Shown in pieces: positions 1 to 9,963 of a stretch of 64,000 nt of DNA (position 1 is the first letter of the stretch; every line of letters begins with the position of its first letter). The DNA lies in NCBI GenBank assembly GCA_037127315.1, contig JBBBDQ010000350.1:252501-316500 (forward strand), written 5' to 3'. The translations under genes were made by a program, and so were the position numbers. The notes below the pieces were generated by a model that did no database searches, was not told where the DNA came from, and saw only the letters and a program-made list of their open reading frames with translations. Origin of the DNA: Ascarosepion bandense (taxonomy: Eukaryota; Mollusca; Cephalopoda; Sepiida; Sepiidae).

Positions 1-360
1 TTTGTTAATGAGTACTGAAAGTTTCATTAAAATCCGACAAATATTTTATTTTTGCGAGAATTTCCTAATTAATGTGTTCGGAAACCGAAAAAGTGAGTGA
101 AGAAAAAAAAAAACGTAATCAATTATAACAAAGACGTAATATTTTTAACCACGCTAACTCCAAATCAAAAACAAAATTTTCTGACAAAATTTCGAAAATG
201 TTAAAAGGGATTAAAAAAATTTAAAAAATAATTAAAATTTACTTTGATCTTTCCTCTTCATAATGTTATAAACGTTTTGGATAGAAAAATGTCCTTTATT
301 AGTTTTTTAACGTTTTTAAACTTTTTTTTATGATGGATTTTTGTGACGTAATGGAGGTAC

Positions 361-362
<2 letters not shown>
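1..362. other. AT-rich sequence, nothing recognised
   Basis: No open frame of note, repeat or RNA-like fold was recognised in this AT-rich stretch. Confidence 0.5.

Positions 363-420
<58 letters not shown>
363..420. repeat. (TA)n microsatellite
   Basis: An uninterrupted TA dinucleotide run just upstream of a tRNA-like SINE. The same pairing recurs at 44069-44322 and 59713-59965. Confidence 0.95.
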
Positions 421-423
<3 letters not shown>

Positions 424-479
424 TTATCGCTCATTCAGTAATGAATTAGAGCACTCTAGCTATTGGCGTTTGATTCATC

Positions 480-633
480 ATGCGCTAAAAGTCTACCACT
501 TTCTATCGAGCGCCTATAGCTCAGAAGTAGAATCGCCGACTGACGCCAATTCGATCGGGTTTCAATCCTGGGGTAAAAAGCAATTGGATGTGTTACCGTA
601 TTGATGAGCTGAGAAACAGTTCTGTCAGCGGAT

Positions 634-673
<40 letters not shown>
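480..673 (+). mobile_element. tRNA-derived SINE, family T, with (TA)n tail
   Basis: A tRNA-like head contains an A-box-like stretch (tagctcagaagtagaatc, near 518-536) and a B-box-like stretch (gggtttcaatcc, near 559-570). It is followed by a body ending in gatgagctg...gcggatgacta and then a (TA)n tail at 637-673. The same body occurs at 44141-44333 on the plus strand and at 59788-59965 on the minus strand, so this is a dispersed repeat and not a tRNA gene. RNA polymerase III transcription is inferred from the boxes only. Confidence 0.75.
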
Positions 674-676
<3 letters not shown>

Positions 677-775
677 TTAATTCGGTCGGGTTTCAATCCT
701 GGGTATAAAAGTAATTTGATGTATAACCGTACTGATGAGCTGTAGATACAGCGAATATATATATTTATATACCCA
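674..775 (+). mobile_element. Family T SINE, 5'-truncated copy
   Basis: It begins inside the head, keeps the B-box-like cgggtttcaatcctggg and the gatgagctg body, then runs into short TA repeats. It lies directly behind the first copy, separated only by (TA)n. This looks like slippage or unequal exchange between the copies, or insertion into the tail. Confidence 0.7.
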
Positions 776-1040
776 AATAAATAAGAAACGAAGAAGATAA
801 TTGCAACGTTCAAAACGTTAAATTAAAACACTGCTTAATATAAAATTAGAGCAATGAATATTTATTATAAATTATACTTTCGAATATGTACAAACTACAA
901 TTACTACAAAATTGTACATTGTGTTTCATGATTGAAAGAACAATGTCCCATCAGGTAAGTAATAATTATGGTAATAAACGTTGTTTTTAAAAGAAATCTT
1001 AAGAAAATCCACTTCCTTTTATTTTTGGAAAGACGGTTCG
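776..1040. other. AT-rich spacer, nothing recognised
   Basis: No coding or repeat structure was recognised. Confidence 0.4.
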
Positions 1041-1716
1041 TGCGAAGTTAAAGAAGGTAGGAAAGATGAGAAAGTAAAAAGAGAAATCAATAAAAGAGGA
1101 AAGAAAGAGGAAGGAGGACACAGAGGGAATAAAAAGCAAAGAGGAAAATAAGAGAGAAAAAAAGAAACGAGAGGAAAGAGGAAAGAGAAAGATATAGAGG
1201 AAAAAAAGGGCAAGAGGAAAACAAGATAGAGAAAAAAAGAAATGAGAAGCAAGAGGAAAGAGACAGACACAGAGGAAAGAAAAGCCAAGAGGAAAACAAG
1301 ATAGAAAACAAGAAACGAGAGGAAAGAGGAAAGAGAAGTGCACAGAGGAAATAAAAAGCCAAGAGGAAAACAAGAGAGAGAAAAAAAGAAACGACAGGAA
1401 AGAGGAAAAAGAAGGACAGAGATGAAATAAATAGCCAAGAGGAAAACAATAAAGAAAAAAAGAAACGAGAGAGGAAAGTGGAAAAAGAAGGACGCAGAGG
1501 AAATAAAAAGCCAAGAGGAAAACAAGAGAGAAAAAAAACGAGAGGAAAGAGGAAAGAGAAGGACACAGAGGAAATAAAATGCCTTAGATGAAAACAAAAG
1601 AGAAAAAAGAAACGAGAGGAAAGAGGAAAGAGAAGGACACAGAGGAAATAAAAAGCAAAGATGAAAACAAGAGAGAGAAAAAAGAAACGAGAGGAAATAT
1701 GCAAAGAAAATGGCTC
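1041..1716. repeat. Polypurine minisatellite, unit about 74 bp, about 9 copies
   Basis: The top strand is almost pure A/G. The landmark cacagagg or its variants falls near 1118, 1192, 1268, 1338, 1416, 1492, 1563 and 1637, giving a spacing of 70-78 bp. The unit reads roughly agaggaaataaaaagcc, then aagaggaaaacaagagag, then gaaacgagaggaaagagg. Long Phe/Leu/Ser-rich frames on the minus strand are a by-product of the composition and are not genes. A homopurine tract of this length can form triplex DNA. Confidence 0.9.
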
Positions 1717-1774
1717 CGAGAGAAATAGCCCCCAAATTTAGGTAGAAAGTAAAAATAGATAGATATATATCAGT

Positions 1775-2095
1775 CCCACAAAGTTCAAAGAGTTTGTCAC
1801 TTTAACTGAGCAGGTTCATGCGGACTTCGAAGTTTCGTTAGAAACCATTATTTATGTTCTAACTCTTTAGGGCTGATTTATATGAGTACATCATCACAGT
1901 GTCCTCACAAAACTTCGAAGTCAGCATGAAACTGCTCAGCTGAAGTGACAAATTCTTTGTGTTTATCAGCGCTTTATTTACACTCACATATGGAACACTT
2001 TGCGATATATTGCCAAAATATATTTTATCAGTAGAATAACTAAAAAAAATATCTTCACGCTAAATGTTATCACAATTAAATATTATATTTATATG
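1775..2095. mobile_element. Fold-back (hairpin) element, family F
   Basis: Two imperfect inverted arms lie at about 1786-1838 and 1908-1958. The left arm includes tttgtcactttaactgagca and the right arm ctgctcagctgaagtgacaa. A shared 3' extension with attttatcagtaraa and gttatcacaatt follows. Related copies lie at 48830-49150 and 49440-49765, with an arm remnant at 32205-32290. There is no coding capacity. It is likely a non-autonomous DNA transposon; the superfamily is not determined. Confidence 0.7.
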
Positions 2096-2534
2096 TGTCT
2101 GTAAGTGTGTATATGTGCATAACAGTTGTGCATGAAAACACATTGTCAGTTCACGTTTTTTATTCAACTCTTTACAAAAATTATATAATCTAGAAACGAA
2201 ACGACTCAGCAATCTCACGATAATTTTATTCATTCTATCAGTCCGTCTCCTCTACATCTCCAGCTTTATCATTCCTTTGTAGATGCATTGATTTATCTGA
2301 CTGGCTTCTAAACAGTCTCAATATATCGTATGCTTAGCTTATTCTGATTTCAAGGCTAAATGGAGGAAATGACAGTCGACAGATTGGGTTACACCAATAT
2401 CTTAAGTCGGGGAGATGCTGTTTACTTACAAAATCTTGGTTTCTATTTCTCGCACTGACTACTGACCCCAGGCACCAGAATATACAACTGCCACAACCAC
2501 TGAACTTAAAAAGTTTCTTTTTTTAATTTATATA
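2096..2534. other. Unassigned sequence
   Basis: Apart from scattered TG-rich stretches (around 2098-2125), no gene or repeat was recognised. Confidence 0.4.
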
Positions 2535-2920
2535 CTAGCAGTATAGCCCGGCGTTGCTCGGATGTAGTGAAAGCTTTAAAACTGATCCATGGTCCTGCAG
2601 CTCAGACTCTTTGGACGTTGGCACGAAAGACTAAAAAGCAATAGTTTTTTCCAGTTAAAGCGAAATCGTAGACTGAAAGAAAAATGAATGGATGTAAGTC
2701 AAATTTTGATTTTCTTGGTATCGATATCAAATAAGTATTTTTCGTCGTAAACTGAATTTTGAAGGCTAAATAAGTCCTCTGAGGAAATGGTATCATGACT
2801 GAGACTAAGAACTACAATTATACCTACTTAGAGCCAAACCCTAAAAAAAAAACTAAAATAAAAGGGCTGAAAAAATTCAGACATACAGTCAGATAAACAG
2901 ACACACACACAAACATCTTG

Positions 2921-2964
<44 letters not shown>

Positions 2965-3076
2965 TGTCTGCACTATTGTAAGAACTGCAACCTTTAAACT
3001 TCTGAATATCGTTTCTTATGTCTTTGTCTATGAGTATATCAAATTAGATTAAAATCGGATCACTCCTTCTATAACT
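2535..3076 (-). mobile_element. Helitron-like non-autonomous element, 5'-truncated
   Basis: In minus orientation the 3' end is a short GC-rich hairpin (ccgagcaacgccgggc), then ctatactgctag and a T. CTRR before T, preceded by a hairpin, is the hallmark of Helitron 3' ends. The body matches copies at 37986, 39109, 45554 and 57839 (tactgagcc, caacgtccaaagagtctgag). An internal (TA)n lies at 2924-2960. The 5' part is lost near 3076. No Rep/helicase coding is present. Confidence 0.65.
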
Positions 3077-3742
3077 GTATATATATATACACGCTAATGT
3101 GCTGGTATGTTCTTATCCTCTTAAATATGACGCATTATGCCCGGGGCTGCTCGTTCGTTGTGACGTTCTTTCTGCCCACTCAGCTATGGGTGCTGGCAGC
3201 AGCAGTCCTTCATTAATGTCTCTACGAGGACCCCATGACCACTATTCTCTTATCGGGGTTTTTATTTCTGCCCCTTTTTCTGTCTTCAGATGGGTAGCTT
3301 CTCTTCAGGTGTCCCAGTTTCCCACAAAACTAACACCTTCTTGGACATTTATTCACAAGATGACCTATCTGCCCTGCCTCTTTTTTCTTGGGCCGTCCTT
3401 TTGCGTTTTTTTTTTTTTTTTTGGCTCAATTCTCGAAGTTTCATCTTCACTTTTGGCACTGGGAGGCTTTCCTTCTTGCCCCGCACCGTTTGGCCATATG
3501 CCCTCTACCATGGCATCTTTCTTGCTTGTAAATCGGCGGCAGCCTCCACCCTGTGGGAAATTCTGTCGCACTGTGACCTCTATGCTGGTACTTCCAACAC
3601 ACTAGGCCATATCTATTTAACGTGGGTTTATGAAAACCATGTCTTCAGTCATTCTTCTCTATAATTTTCTCTTCGCTCCCTTCTAAATTTTCTAGACGAC
3701 CTGGGGTACTTTCCTAGGTCTTGCGTTCCCCCGCACTTCACC
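3077..3742 (-). other. Region 3' of the Gypsy pol remnant
   Basis: This lies downstream of the minus-strand RNase H. An integrase would be expected here in a complete Gypsy element, but I see no HHCC finger or D,D35E core. A plus-strand frame (3099-3605) and a minus-strand frame with a Lys-rich tail (3365-3571) are open but match nothing I recognise. A poly-T run (3409-3422) is present. Confidence 0.4.
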
Positions 3743-4530
3743 TTACTCCAGACCCCCTGGCTCTACGGTTATGGACTCCTCTTCCAGCTTCTTGGGTATT
3801 CTGGAGAGTAAATCTGCACAGGTTTTATCCTTCCCTGCTAGATACTCGATTTTACAGTTGTACCCGATTAACTTTAGCGCCCACTGCTGGATTTTCTTAT
3901 TTGCCCAATCTGTTTTCAGCAGATACTGAAGAGGTTTATGGTCGATTTTTATAGTAAACACCACCCCGCTTAGATAGTAATCTAGCTTTTGGAGGGCGTA
4001 TACAATAGCGTACGCCTCTCTTTTTATCACCGGCCATCTCTGCTGTGTTTCTGAGAGTTTATGAGACAAGAAGTATATCGGTACTTCTTCTGGTATGCCA
4101 GGACATGGTTGAGTGAGGACCGCTCCCACACATTGCTCACTAGCATCTGTGTATAGTATCATGGGCTTGCTCAGATCAGGGTACGTCTGCAGAGGTATAG
4201 CCGTCAGCTGTTCTTTTAACGCATTAAAGGCCCTTCTACAGTCTTCTGTCCGCTTAAATCTTGCGTACTTTTTGGTCAACGCTATCAAGGGAGTCTCTAT
4301 CCGAGAAAATGCCGGTATAAAGCGCCTGTAATATCCTATAGCACCTATAAATCCTCTCACCTGCCTTACTGTCTGGGGACCTGGAATTTCTCTTATCACT
4401 TTTTACCTTATCCATATCAGATTTGATTCCCTTATCACTTATTAGAAATTCTAAGTACTTGGTCTCATTACTTAGGAATTGACACTTTGGCAGTTTTAAC
4501 TTCAACCCGTGCCGCCTCAGTCGACCAAAG
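3743..4530 (-). pseudogene. Gypsy-type pol: end of RT and RNase H
   Basis: The minus-strand frame ending at 3743 (218 residues) carries the RT thumb/connection (FIGAIGYYRRFIPAFSRIETP) and an RNase H domain with YTDAS (Asp85), KREAYAIVYAL (Glu128) and IDHKPLQYLL (Asp153), ending in LLSRIP. This is the usual Ty3/Gypsy order. Upstream, the frame 4505-4254 holds LPKCQFLSNETKYLEFLIS, the segment normally preceding the thumb. The two are joined only by a frameshift near 4400, and a stop separates them from the YVDD block near 4533. The element is therefore dead. No integrase follows. Confidence 0.85.
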
Positions 4531-5365
4531 ACTTGTCACAAGTGGTCAAAATGTTGTTCTGAGTACACCAGAATATCGTCCACGTAAGCCATAGCAAAAT
4601 TCTCCATTCCCCCTAGCACTATTGACATTAGTTGTTGGAAAATTGCAGGAGCACTGGCCAGGCCAAATGGCATGAATTTCTTATCAACTATTACTATGGG
4701 GAAGCTCCATGGAGACTTTGATCTCTCTATCATGCCTGTCTCCAGCATATCTTTTACCGCTTCCTCAACCAGGGGTCTTTTATGGATAAGAATTCTATAA
4801 GGCCTTAATCTAATGGGAGGGTGATCATCTGTGTCTATTTTCATCTTTACCGTATAAGTTTGGCTTAATTTCTTGTCTGAGGTGGCCACCACATTACGAT
4901 TGGTTCGCAATAGGTTCTTTACTCTAGTCTTAAATTCTTTGGGCTCCAATACTTCTTCGTCTGAAGTGTCATCTACCCTCTTTGGACCCTCTCTCTCTCT
5001 CTCCTTTTTTCTAGCTTATTTACTGTCTGGTCCTTAGGGGTGAGGCTCTAGTTACCTCCTCCTCTTTCCCTACTTTAATAGTCTGAGAGGTTTCGTTCAC
5101 TAATAAAATGGGAACTATTTCTGCTGCATTTACTAATGTCTCACACACGACGGCCTCGCTCTCTTCAGATCTACTTTCCTCTATAGAAACTAACTGTATG
5201 ATCCCCTTTTTTAACTTTTTCTTTGTCATTAATCTCCTTCTGCTTGTTACTGCAGTTCTGAGGGGTAACTCTATATCCTCTTCTGTTATTACTGTTATAC
5301 CCTTGTTGGGGAAGCCTCCCAATGGCAACTTTTCACCGTTGACCACCAACACAGCAGAGTTAAAC
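4531..5365 (-). pseudogene. Gypsy-type pol: linker and RT palm with internal deletion
   Basis: The frame 4949-4536 begins the RT: IRLRPYRILIHKRPLVEEAVKDMLETGMIERSKSPWS is the conserved N-terminal block in two stretches. It then jumps at about 4679 from VIVDK directly to MPFGLASAPAIFQQLM and AYVDDILVYS (YVDD near 4586). The 60-70 residues that normally lie between, including the first catalytic Asp and the GYxQI block, are missing, so this RT could not work. The frame 5365-5020 (NGEKLPLGGFPNKGITVITEED) is the protease-RT linker. It is continuous with the protease at 5751-6060 but for the LINE inserted between. Confidence 0.8.
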
Positions 5366-5745
5366 TTTTTTTTAATCATTTCATCCCAAGCAAGGCATTC
5401 CACTGCCACTATTGCGCTTGGGGCTACATGGGGGAAGGTAAATAGAAAGAGTGGTTAGATATAGGAAATGTCAGAAGAGGGGTGATAGATAGTTGGGTGG
5501 GTGGGAAGAGTGTTTGAAAGAATGGAAGCGAGTTAGTTTGTTAGGAGGTGTCTATTGACTTTATATTTAAACTCCTGGAGATTGTAGCCGTCGGGGAAGC
5601 AGTCTTGTGGAAGGGAATTCCACAGTCGGGAAGTGCGAGAAAAGAAACTGTTGGAGTAGAAGTTGCGGTTGCATTTTATCGGTTTCACTGTAAAAGGGTG
5701 GGATCTAGTTGCTAATCTAGTATCTCGTGCAAATTCGACTAGCCT
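5366..5745 (-). mobile_element. Jockey-like LINE 3' end nested in the Gypsy element
   Basis: Minus-strand coding EFARDTRLATRSHPFTVKP, SRTSRLWNSLP and CFPDGYNLQEFKYKVNRHL is the C-terminus of the LINE family seen complete at 40493-42240. It is followed by the family 3' UTR and a short A-tail (poly-T at 5366-5373). It splits the Gypsy protease from the rest of pol, so it arrived later. Confidence 0.85.
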
Positions 5746-6060
5746 TATTTCTATGAAGCCAATCTTCCCCCAAGAGCAGTTCTGCACACAGTCCGGGAGT
5801 GGTATAAAATTTCTGGAGGCTCTGCGTCCCTTCTACCTTCATCGGAAGAGTTACCATACCCATTATTTTCATGGAACCACCATCAGCCTGTGTGATGTCG
5901 ATATCGGGCCTTCTCACTCTACCTTGATTTTTCAATTTTCTGTATTCTTCCTCCCTCAATAGCGCTATAGACGCCCCCGTGTCTACAATGGCCTTCACCA
6001 CTGAACCTCCTACCACTACCTCACAAGAGAGCGCTCTTTCTTGTGTGGCTGTCTCTCCGC
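5746..6060 (-). pseudogene. Gypsy-type aspartic protease
   Basis: The minus-strand frame carries AIVDTGASIALL, the DTGA active-site loop of retropepsins, and further on LLLGEDWL, matching the second conserved block (LLG-D-WL) near the protease end. The upstream start is not seen: the frame is open into ALSCEVVVGGS. The sequence is then cut by the LINE insertion. In order with the RT and RNase H to its left it forms one element in minus orientation. Confidence 0.8.
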
Positions 6061-7470
6061 TGTAGTAAACTAAACAAAAAAAGCATCCCTGCGGGAGATA
6101 GTGTCATAAATACGTGGACACTATTTGAGTAAAATGAAGAGTAGAGTGATTATACTGACTAGCAGTTCACTAGCAGTGTATCTACTTCACGCAGAGTGCG
6201 AGTCTTGTATTTGTTGATATACTATTATTCCCAACCTCCGTTTTGGGGATTAAACATGCAGTAACCTTTTAAAGCTACAACATATATTTTCTACTAGAAT
6301 CTTAAGAAATGCTTAAATTCATCACATTTCCTCTTTCTCTCTCTGTCTTCTTCTCTCTTTCTGTGTGTCTTTCAATATGATTTTCTCTCTCGTGCGTTTT
6401 TCTCTTTCTTCCTTTACTTGCTTGTAGAAAATTTACATTCCAGTCTGTGGAAATTCCAAGCGAAAATTGTCATCATATTTTGTTTTCTATTCTTTCATAA
6501 TTATCTCAATCGAAGATTATAATATTTTTATCGAATCAACAAATTGCCTCTTCTGATTACATTAATTTATCTCATTTCAATTCAACTTTATTGCTTGCTT
6601 TCCGCAAAATCCTCAATTATTTTCATTAAAGATTATTTGCTTTTTATTTTCCGTTTTGACTTTGTGGCCCCCCAAGTCACCGGAGATCGACTCGAGAACG
6701 TGTTTATCGGTTCGAATGAGTGCAACACATATGCTAGCGCCCACACACAAGCGCAATTTTATAACAAAAAGTGAAGGTATATCTTTCTGCCTAAATGTCC
6801 ATTCTCATGCTTGAATACTAGAAAAATATTTTTCCTATTTAGTTTCAAAGGCAACGAACTTTACACAAATAAAATACGGGAGATCTACATGAAAACAAAC
6901 TGTGAAAACAATTTGTTTTTGTCTTCTCAAACACTAAAAATTTGCCTCTTTGTCGTTTTTCCTATAAAAGAAAACCTTCACCAGTTTATATGTGCAGGTT
7001 AACGAAGATGAATGTGGAATTAGTTGGAAGAGTTTCAATTCCGGCCTGGTAGGTTTCACTCACTTTCACACAAATACACTTGGAAAAGACATACATTTAA
7101 ATTATGTAGGAATAATGACGAGGAAACACACGTGTTTATTTTTAACGGAACAAGATAAGAAATTTATTTACAAATTTACACATTTAAAGTTTCAGTAACT
7201 TTTTTTTCAGGACAAGTAATCAAACATTAAAGGTTCGTAGTTTTGATGAATTGTAAAGAAATATTTATATCAAATCATCGGACACGAAGTATTATTCCAA
7301 AATGCTTAAAAAATTGTGAGAGTTCGTTTTTCACAAAAAAATTATACGGCTGTATTCAACATGAATAAAAAGATATAATTTAAGGTACTTAACTTAGGAG
7401 TTGAATGGAGTTCTTTGAAATTCCCTAGTACTCATTACAGGCCGATAATGTATCAGCGTTATTCAAACGC
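6061..7470. other. Unassigned AT-rich sequence
   Basis: There are short open frames at 6544-6774, 6811-7002 and 6992-7198 without recognisable motifs. A pyrimidine-rich run lies at 6328-6415. The start of the Gypsy element (gag, LTR) should lie on the left side, but I cannot delimit an LTR. Confidence 0.4.
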
Positions 7471-7514
7471 GTGAGACTTTACTCTCTTTCTCTGTCTCTG
7501 TCTCTGTCTCTCTG

Positions 7515-7574
<60 letters not shown>

Positions 7575-7577
7575 ACG
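7471..7577. repeat. (TCTCTG)n/(TC)n tract
   Basis: An imperfect pyrimidine microsatellite built from tctctg, tctg and tc units. Confidence 0.9.
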
Positions 7578-9138
7578 CTTCTGCTTGATTCAACTTTATC
7601 TGTTTATCAAAGCGATTTGATATTAGCTCGTTTCTCTTTCTCAGTCTGTTAGCCGCTCCCTTTTCATTGGTCAAATAAATTTTTATATAGGCTCGCTATA
7701 CTTTACTTTGGCCTTTTCTTCGGTCCAGAGTCAATCTATTGATAGGAATAAATTTTTGCACAGGCTCGCTCATTTGAAAACAGTGAAAAAGAAGTGTTAT
7801 TCGTATTTCGCATTCACCACAAATCCATTTTCTTCACTCAGCTATGAGGGAAATAGTAGGATAGACTTGGCTCTTGGATGGCAACCATTATAGAAGAAGA
7901 ACGACTCTGACTGAAAAAAATATGCAGAAAACAACGTGATATCACATGCCTATATTTTCCGGGAAGGCGAGTGGAATTTCAAAGATGAGGAAAAGAAAAG
8001 AAAGGCTGTTAACGTTCTAAAATAATATGACTTATGAAAAATAAAAACATGTTTCATGGTGATCATAGCTGGTGATCATAGCTGTCTACTTGTTAATCAA
8101 AGTAAAACTATTTCTAATACGTGAAAACAATCCAGATACAAGCTGAAGCAAGATATCTGATTTAATTATCCTAAAAGACGTTACATTAAAGTTGCCTGCC
8201 ATGAATTTTAATCCATCCAAGGTACCAAAGCCACTAAGATGCAAGGGGTTACTAAGATGCAAGAATATAAAAGAACATGATTGAATGAGAAAGAAAATGC
8301 AGACTGACATTAGTTTCAATTTTTGAAAGTAAGATAAGAAGTCAGAAGAGAGAGGCACAATTGAGAAAAATAGAATAGAATAGAATTATCAGTACATTTA
8401 GCGATTTCGACAATAATTTAACGAGACGTAACTGCCAAGGAATTTAAGGCACCTAAAAGGAAAGCTCATCAGAACAATTACCATGCAAATATTAACAGAA
8501 AAAACTGCGTTATGGTGATGGGAATATGATTTAAGCTGAGATGCCAAATCAAGATTGATAAGATGAAAAATAAAAGGAATGCTTATTAAGATCGCCTACG
8601 TTCTAAAAAGATATGACATTAAAACAAAAAAACATGTTTCAAGGACTAACGATTTTAGAGGAAATTAAAAATATTTATCCTCATCCATCTTCACTCAATT
8701 TCCTTTGCATCTTTCTAAATAATTGAAAGTAAAGTGTATTAAATTTGGATGTAATTTTTAGTCTATTATGAATTCATTAAATTAAAAATAAAATTAAGAA
8801 ATAAACGTTTTGAACAAAGATAATCGTTGAAAAATTGGTGTGGAAGGGGTAAAATCAGTTGAGCAGTTGTATGTGTGAAGGGGTAGCATCAGCACGCGTG
8901 TGTGGGGTACTTCAGATGAATATGAGAAATCGTAAAAACGAGCGTATTGTTGACGTGAGTCAGTAGCACCGTTTTTTATATAACATTAACTATAAAACAA
9001 CGATTGAAACAAGAATGAGAAAAGTTACTTCTTTTTTCAGATTTCAACACAAATTCAGGATAACATTTTTTGAAAAGGGGTTGATGCAACAAAACAAAAG
9101 GAAAAAAAACTAATATAGCGTTCTATAACAAGTCACAA
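7578..9138. other. Unassigned, with an internal dispersed repeat
   Basis: The motif gttctaaa...atatgac...aacatgtttca occurs twice (about 8014-8058 and 8608-8642), so part of this stretch is an old duplicated or dispersed element. A 15-bp tandem duplication (ggtgatcatagct) sits at 8058-8083. No protein was recognised. Confidence 0.4.
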
Positions 9139-9425
9139 TGAGTTATGTGCCATACGTGATACACGCTCAGGCGATCATGTCTCGAAAGAGACATGACTGA
9201 CTGGGCAGAAGATGTTCCCACAATATTTATTTCTGAAGTAGACTAGTTACAACCAAGAATATAGAAAACGATTTGTCCTGTTATTTGACCCATAGGGAAG
9301 AGGCGGATTAATATCTCTCCCAAGGGTATTCGTGTAAATGAATGCAACACATTTAACAGGAATTCGACCTCAGATCTTTGGTTTCTCGTTCCGAACCGAT
9401 ATCCACTGCACCACAACACACATCC
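9139..9425 (-). mobile_element. tRNA-derived SINE, family O (octopus OR-like), diverged
   Basis: This is the minus-strand copy of the commonest SINE of the window. Read in sense it has a tRNA-like head with A box (gtggtgcagtggatatcg) and B box (ttcgaattcc-like), a conserved core (gggaaaggtattaatccg), then gggttctatagccttgg, and a tail catgtctctttcgagacatg...gcacttaactgactga. This copy is among the most diverged. Confidence 0.85.
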
Positions 9426-9911
9426 TACCATGAAGTCATAATAAAGACCCATAAAAAAGTTAACTTTTCACCTCAGAAATTGTTCTCTTAGACAGAAAAT
9501 TATCTGAAGAAAATATTTTTATTTGAAAACGTCAACTTAAAATTTAATTATATATAATTTATACCATTTTCGCAGAAACTTTTATTCAAATTTTCAAATA
9601 TCTACGACCGATACTATGAATCAGTATCGCCGCATACTAAACATATTTAGCAGTTAATCTGTGTCGAAAGCAGTAAAAATTGAGAAACATTTGATAAAGT
9701 TCAACTGGAGGAAATTTAGAATTCATAAGTTTATGTTTTTTCAAGATACTGAGGAATCACTCTAAAGTAATAAATTATATAAAGTATTAAATTTGTTTGT
9801 ATTTTTTTATAAAAGATTTATCTATAAATCCCGTCATTTATACAGCTCTTTAAAAATCCACTTGACAAAAATGTCTACTTAATACAATAATATTTTTCTA
9901 TCCAAATAGTC
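9426..9911. other. AT-rich spacer, nothing recognised
   Basis: No feature was recognised. Confidence 0.4.
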
Positions 9912-9912
9912 G

Positions 9913-9961
<49 letters not shown>

Positions 9962-9963
9962 TT
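9912..9963. repeat. (ATT)n microsatellite, likely LINE 3' tail
   Basis: About 17 ATT units. In the orientation of the adjoining minus-strand LINE this is an (AAT)n tail. Shorter AAT tails end the sister copies at about 18944 and 19567. Confidence 0.85.

Noticed and set aside
480..575. Functional tRNA gene
   Set aside because: A and B boxes are present, but no acceptor pairing could be made and the same sequence recurs with a SINE body and TA tail elsewhere.
999..1735. Three long overlapping minus-strand frames rich in Phe, Leu and Ser
   Set aside because: They are shadows of the purine-only 74-bp repeat. Three frames open at once and a hydrophobic low-complexity product indicate composition, not genes.
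3099..3664. Plus-strand proteins opposite the Gypsy remnant
   Set aside because: No recognisable domain, and they lie antisense to the 3' region of a minus-strand retroelement. Treated as chance frames.
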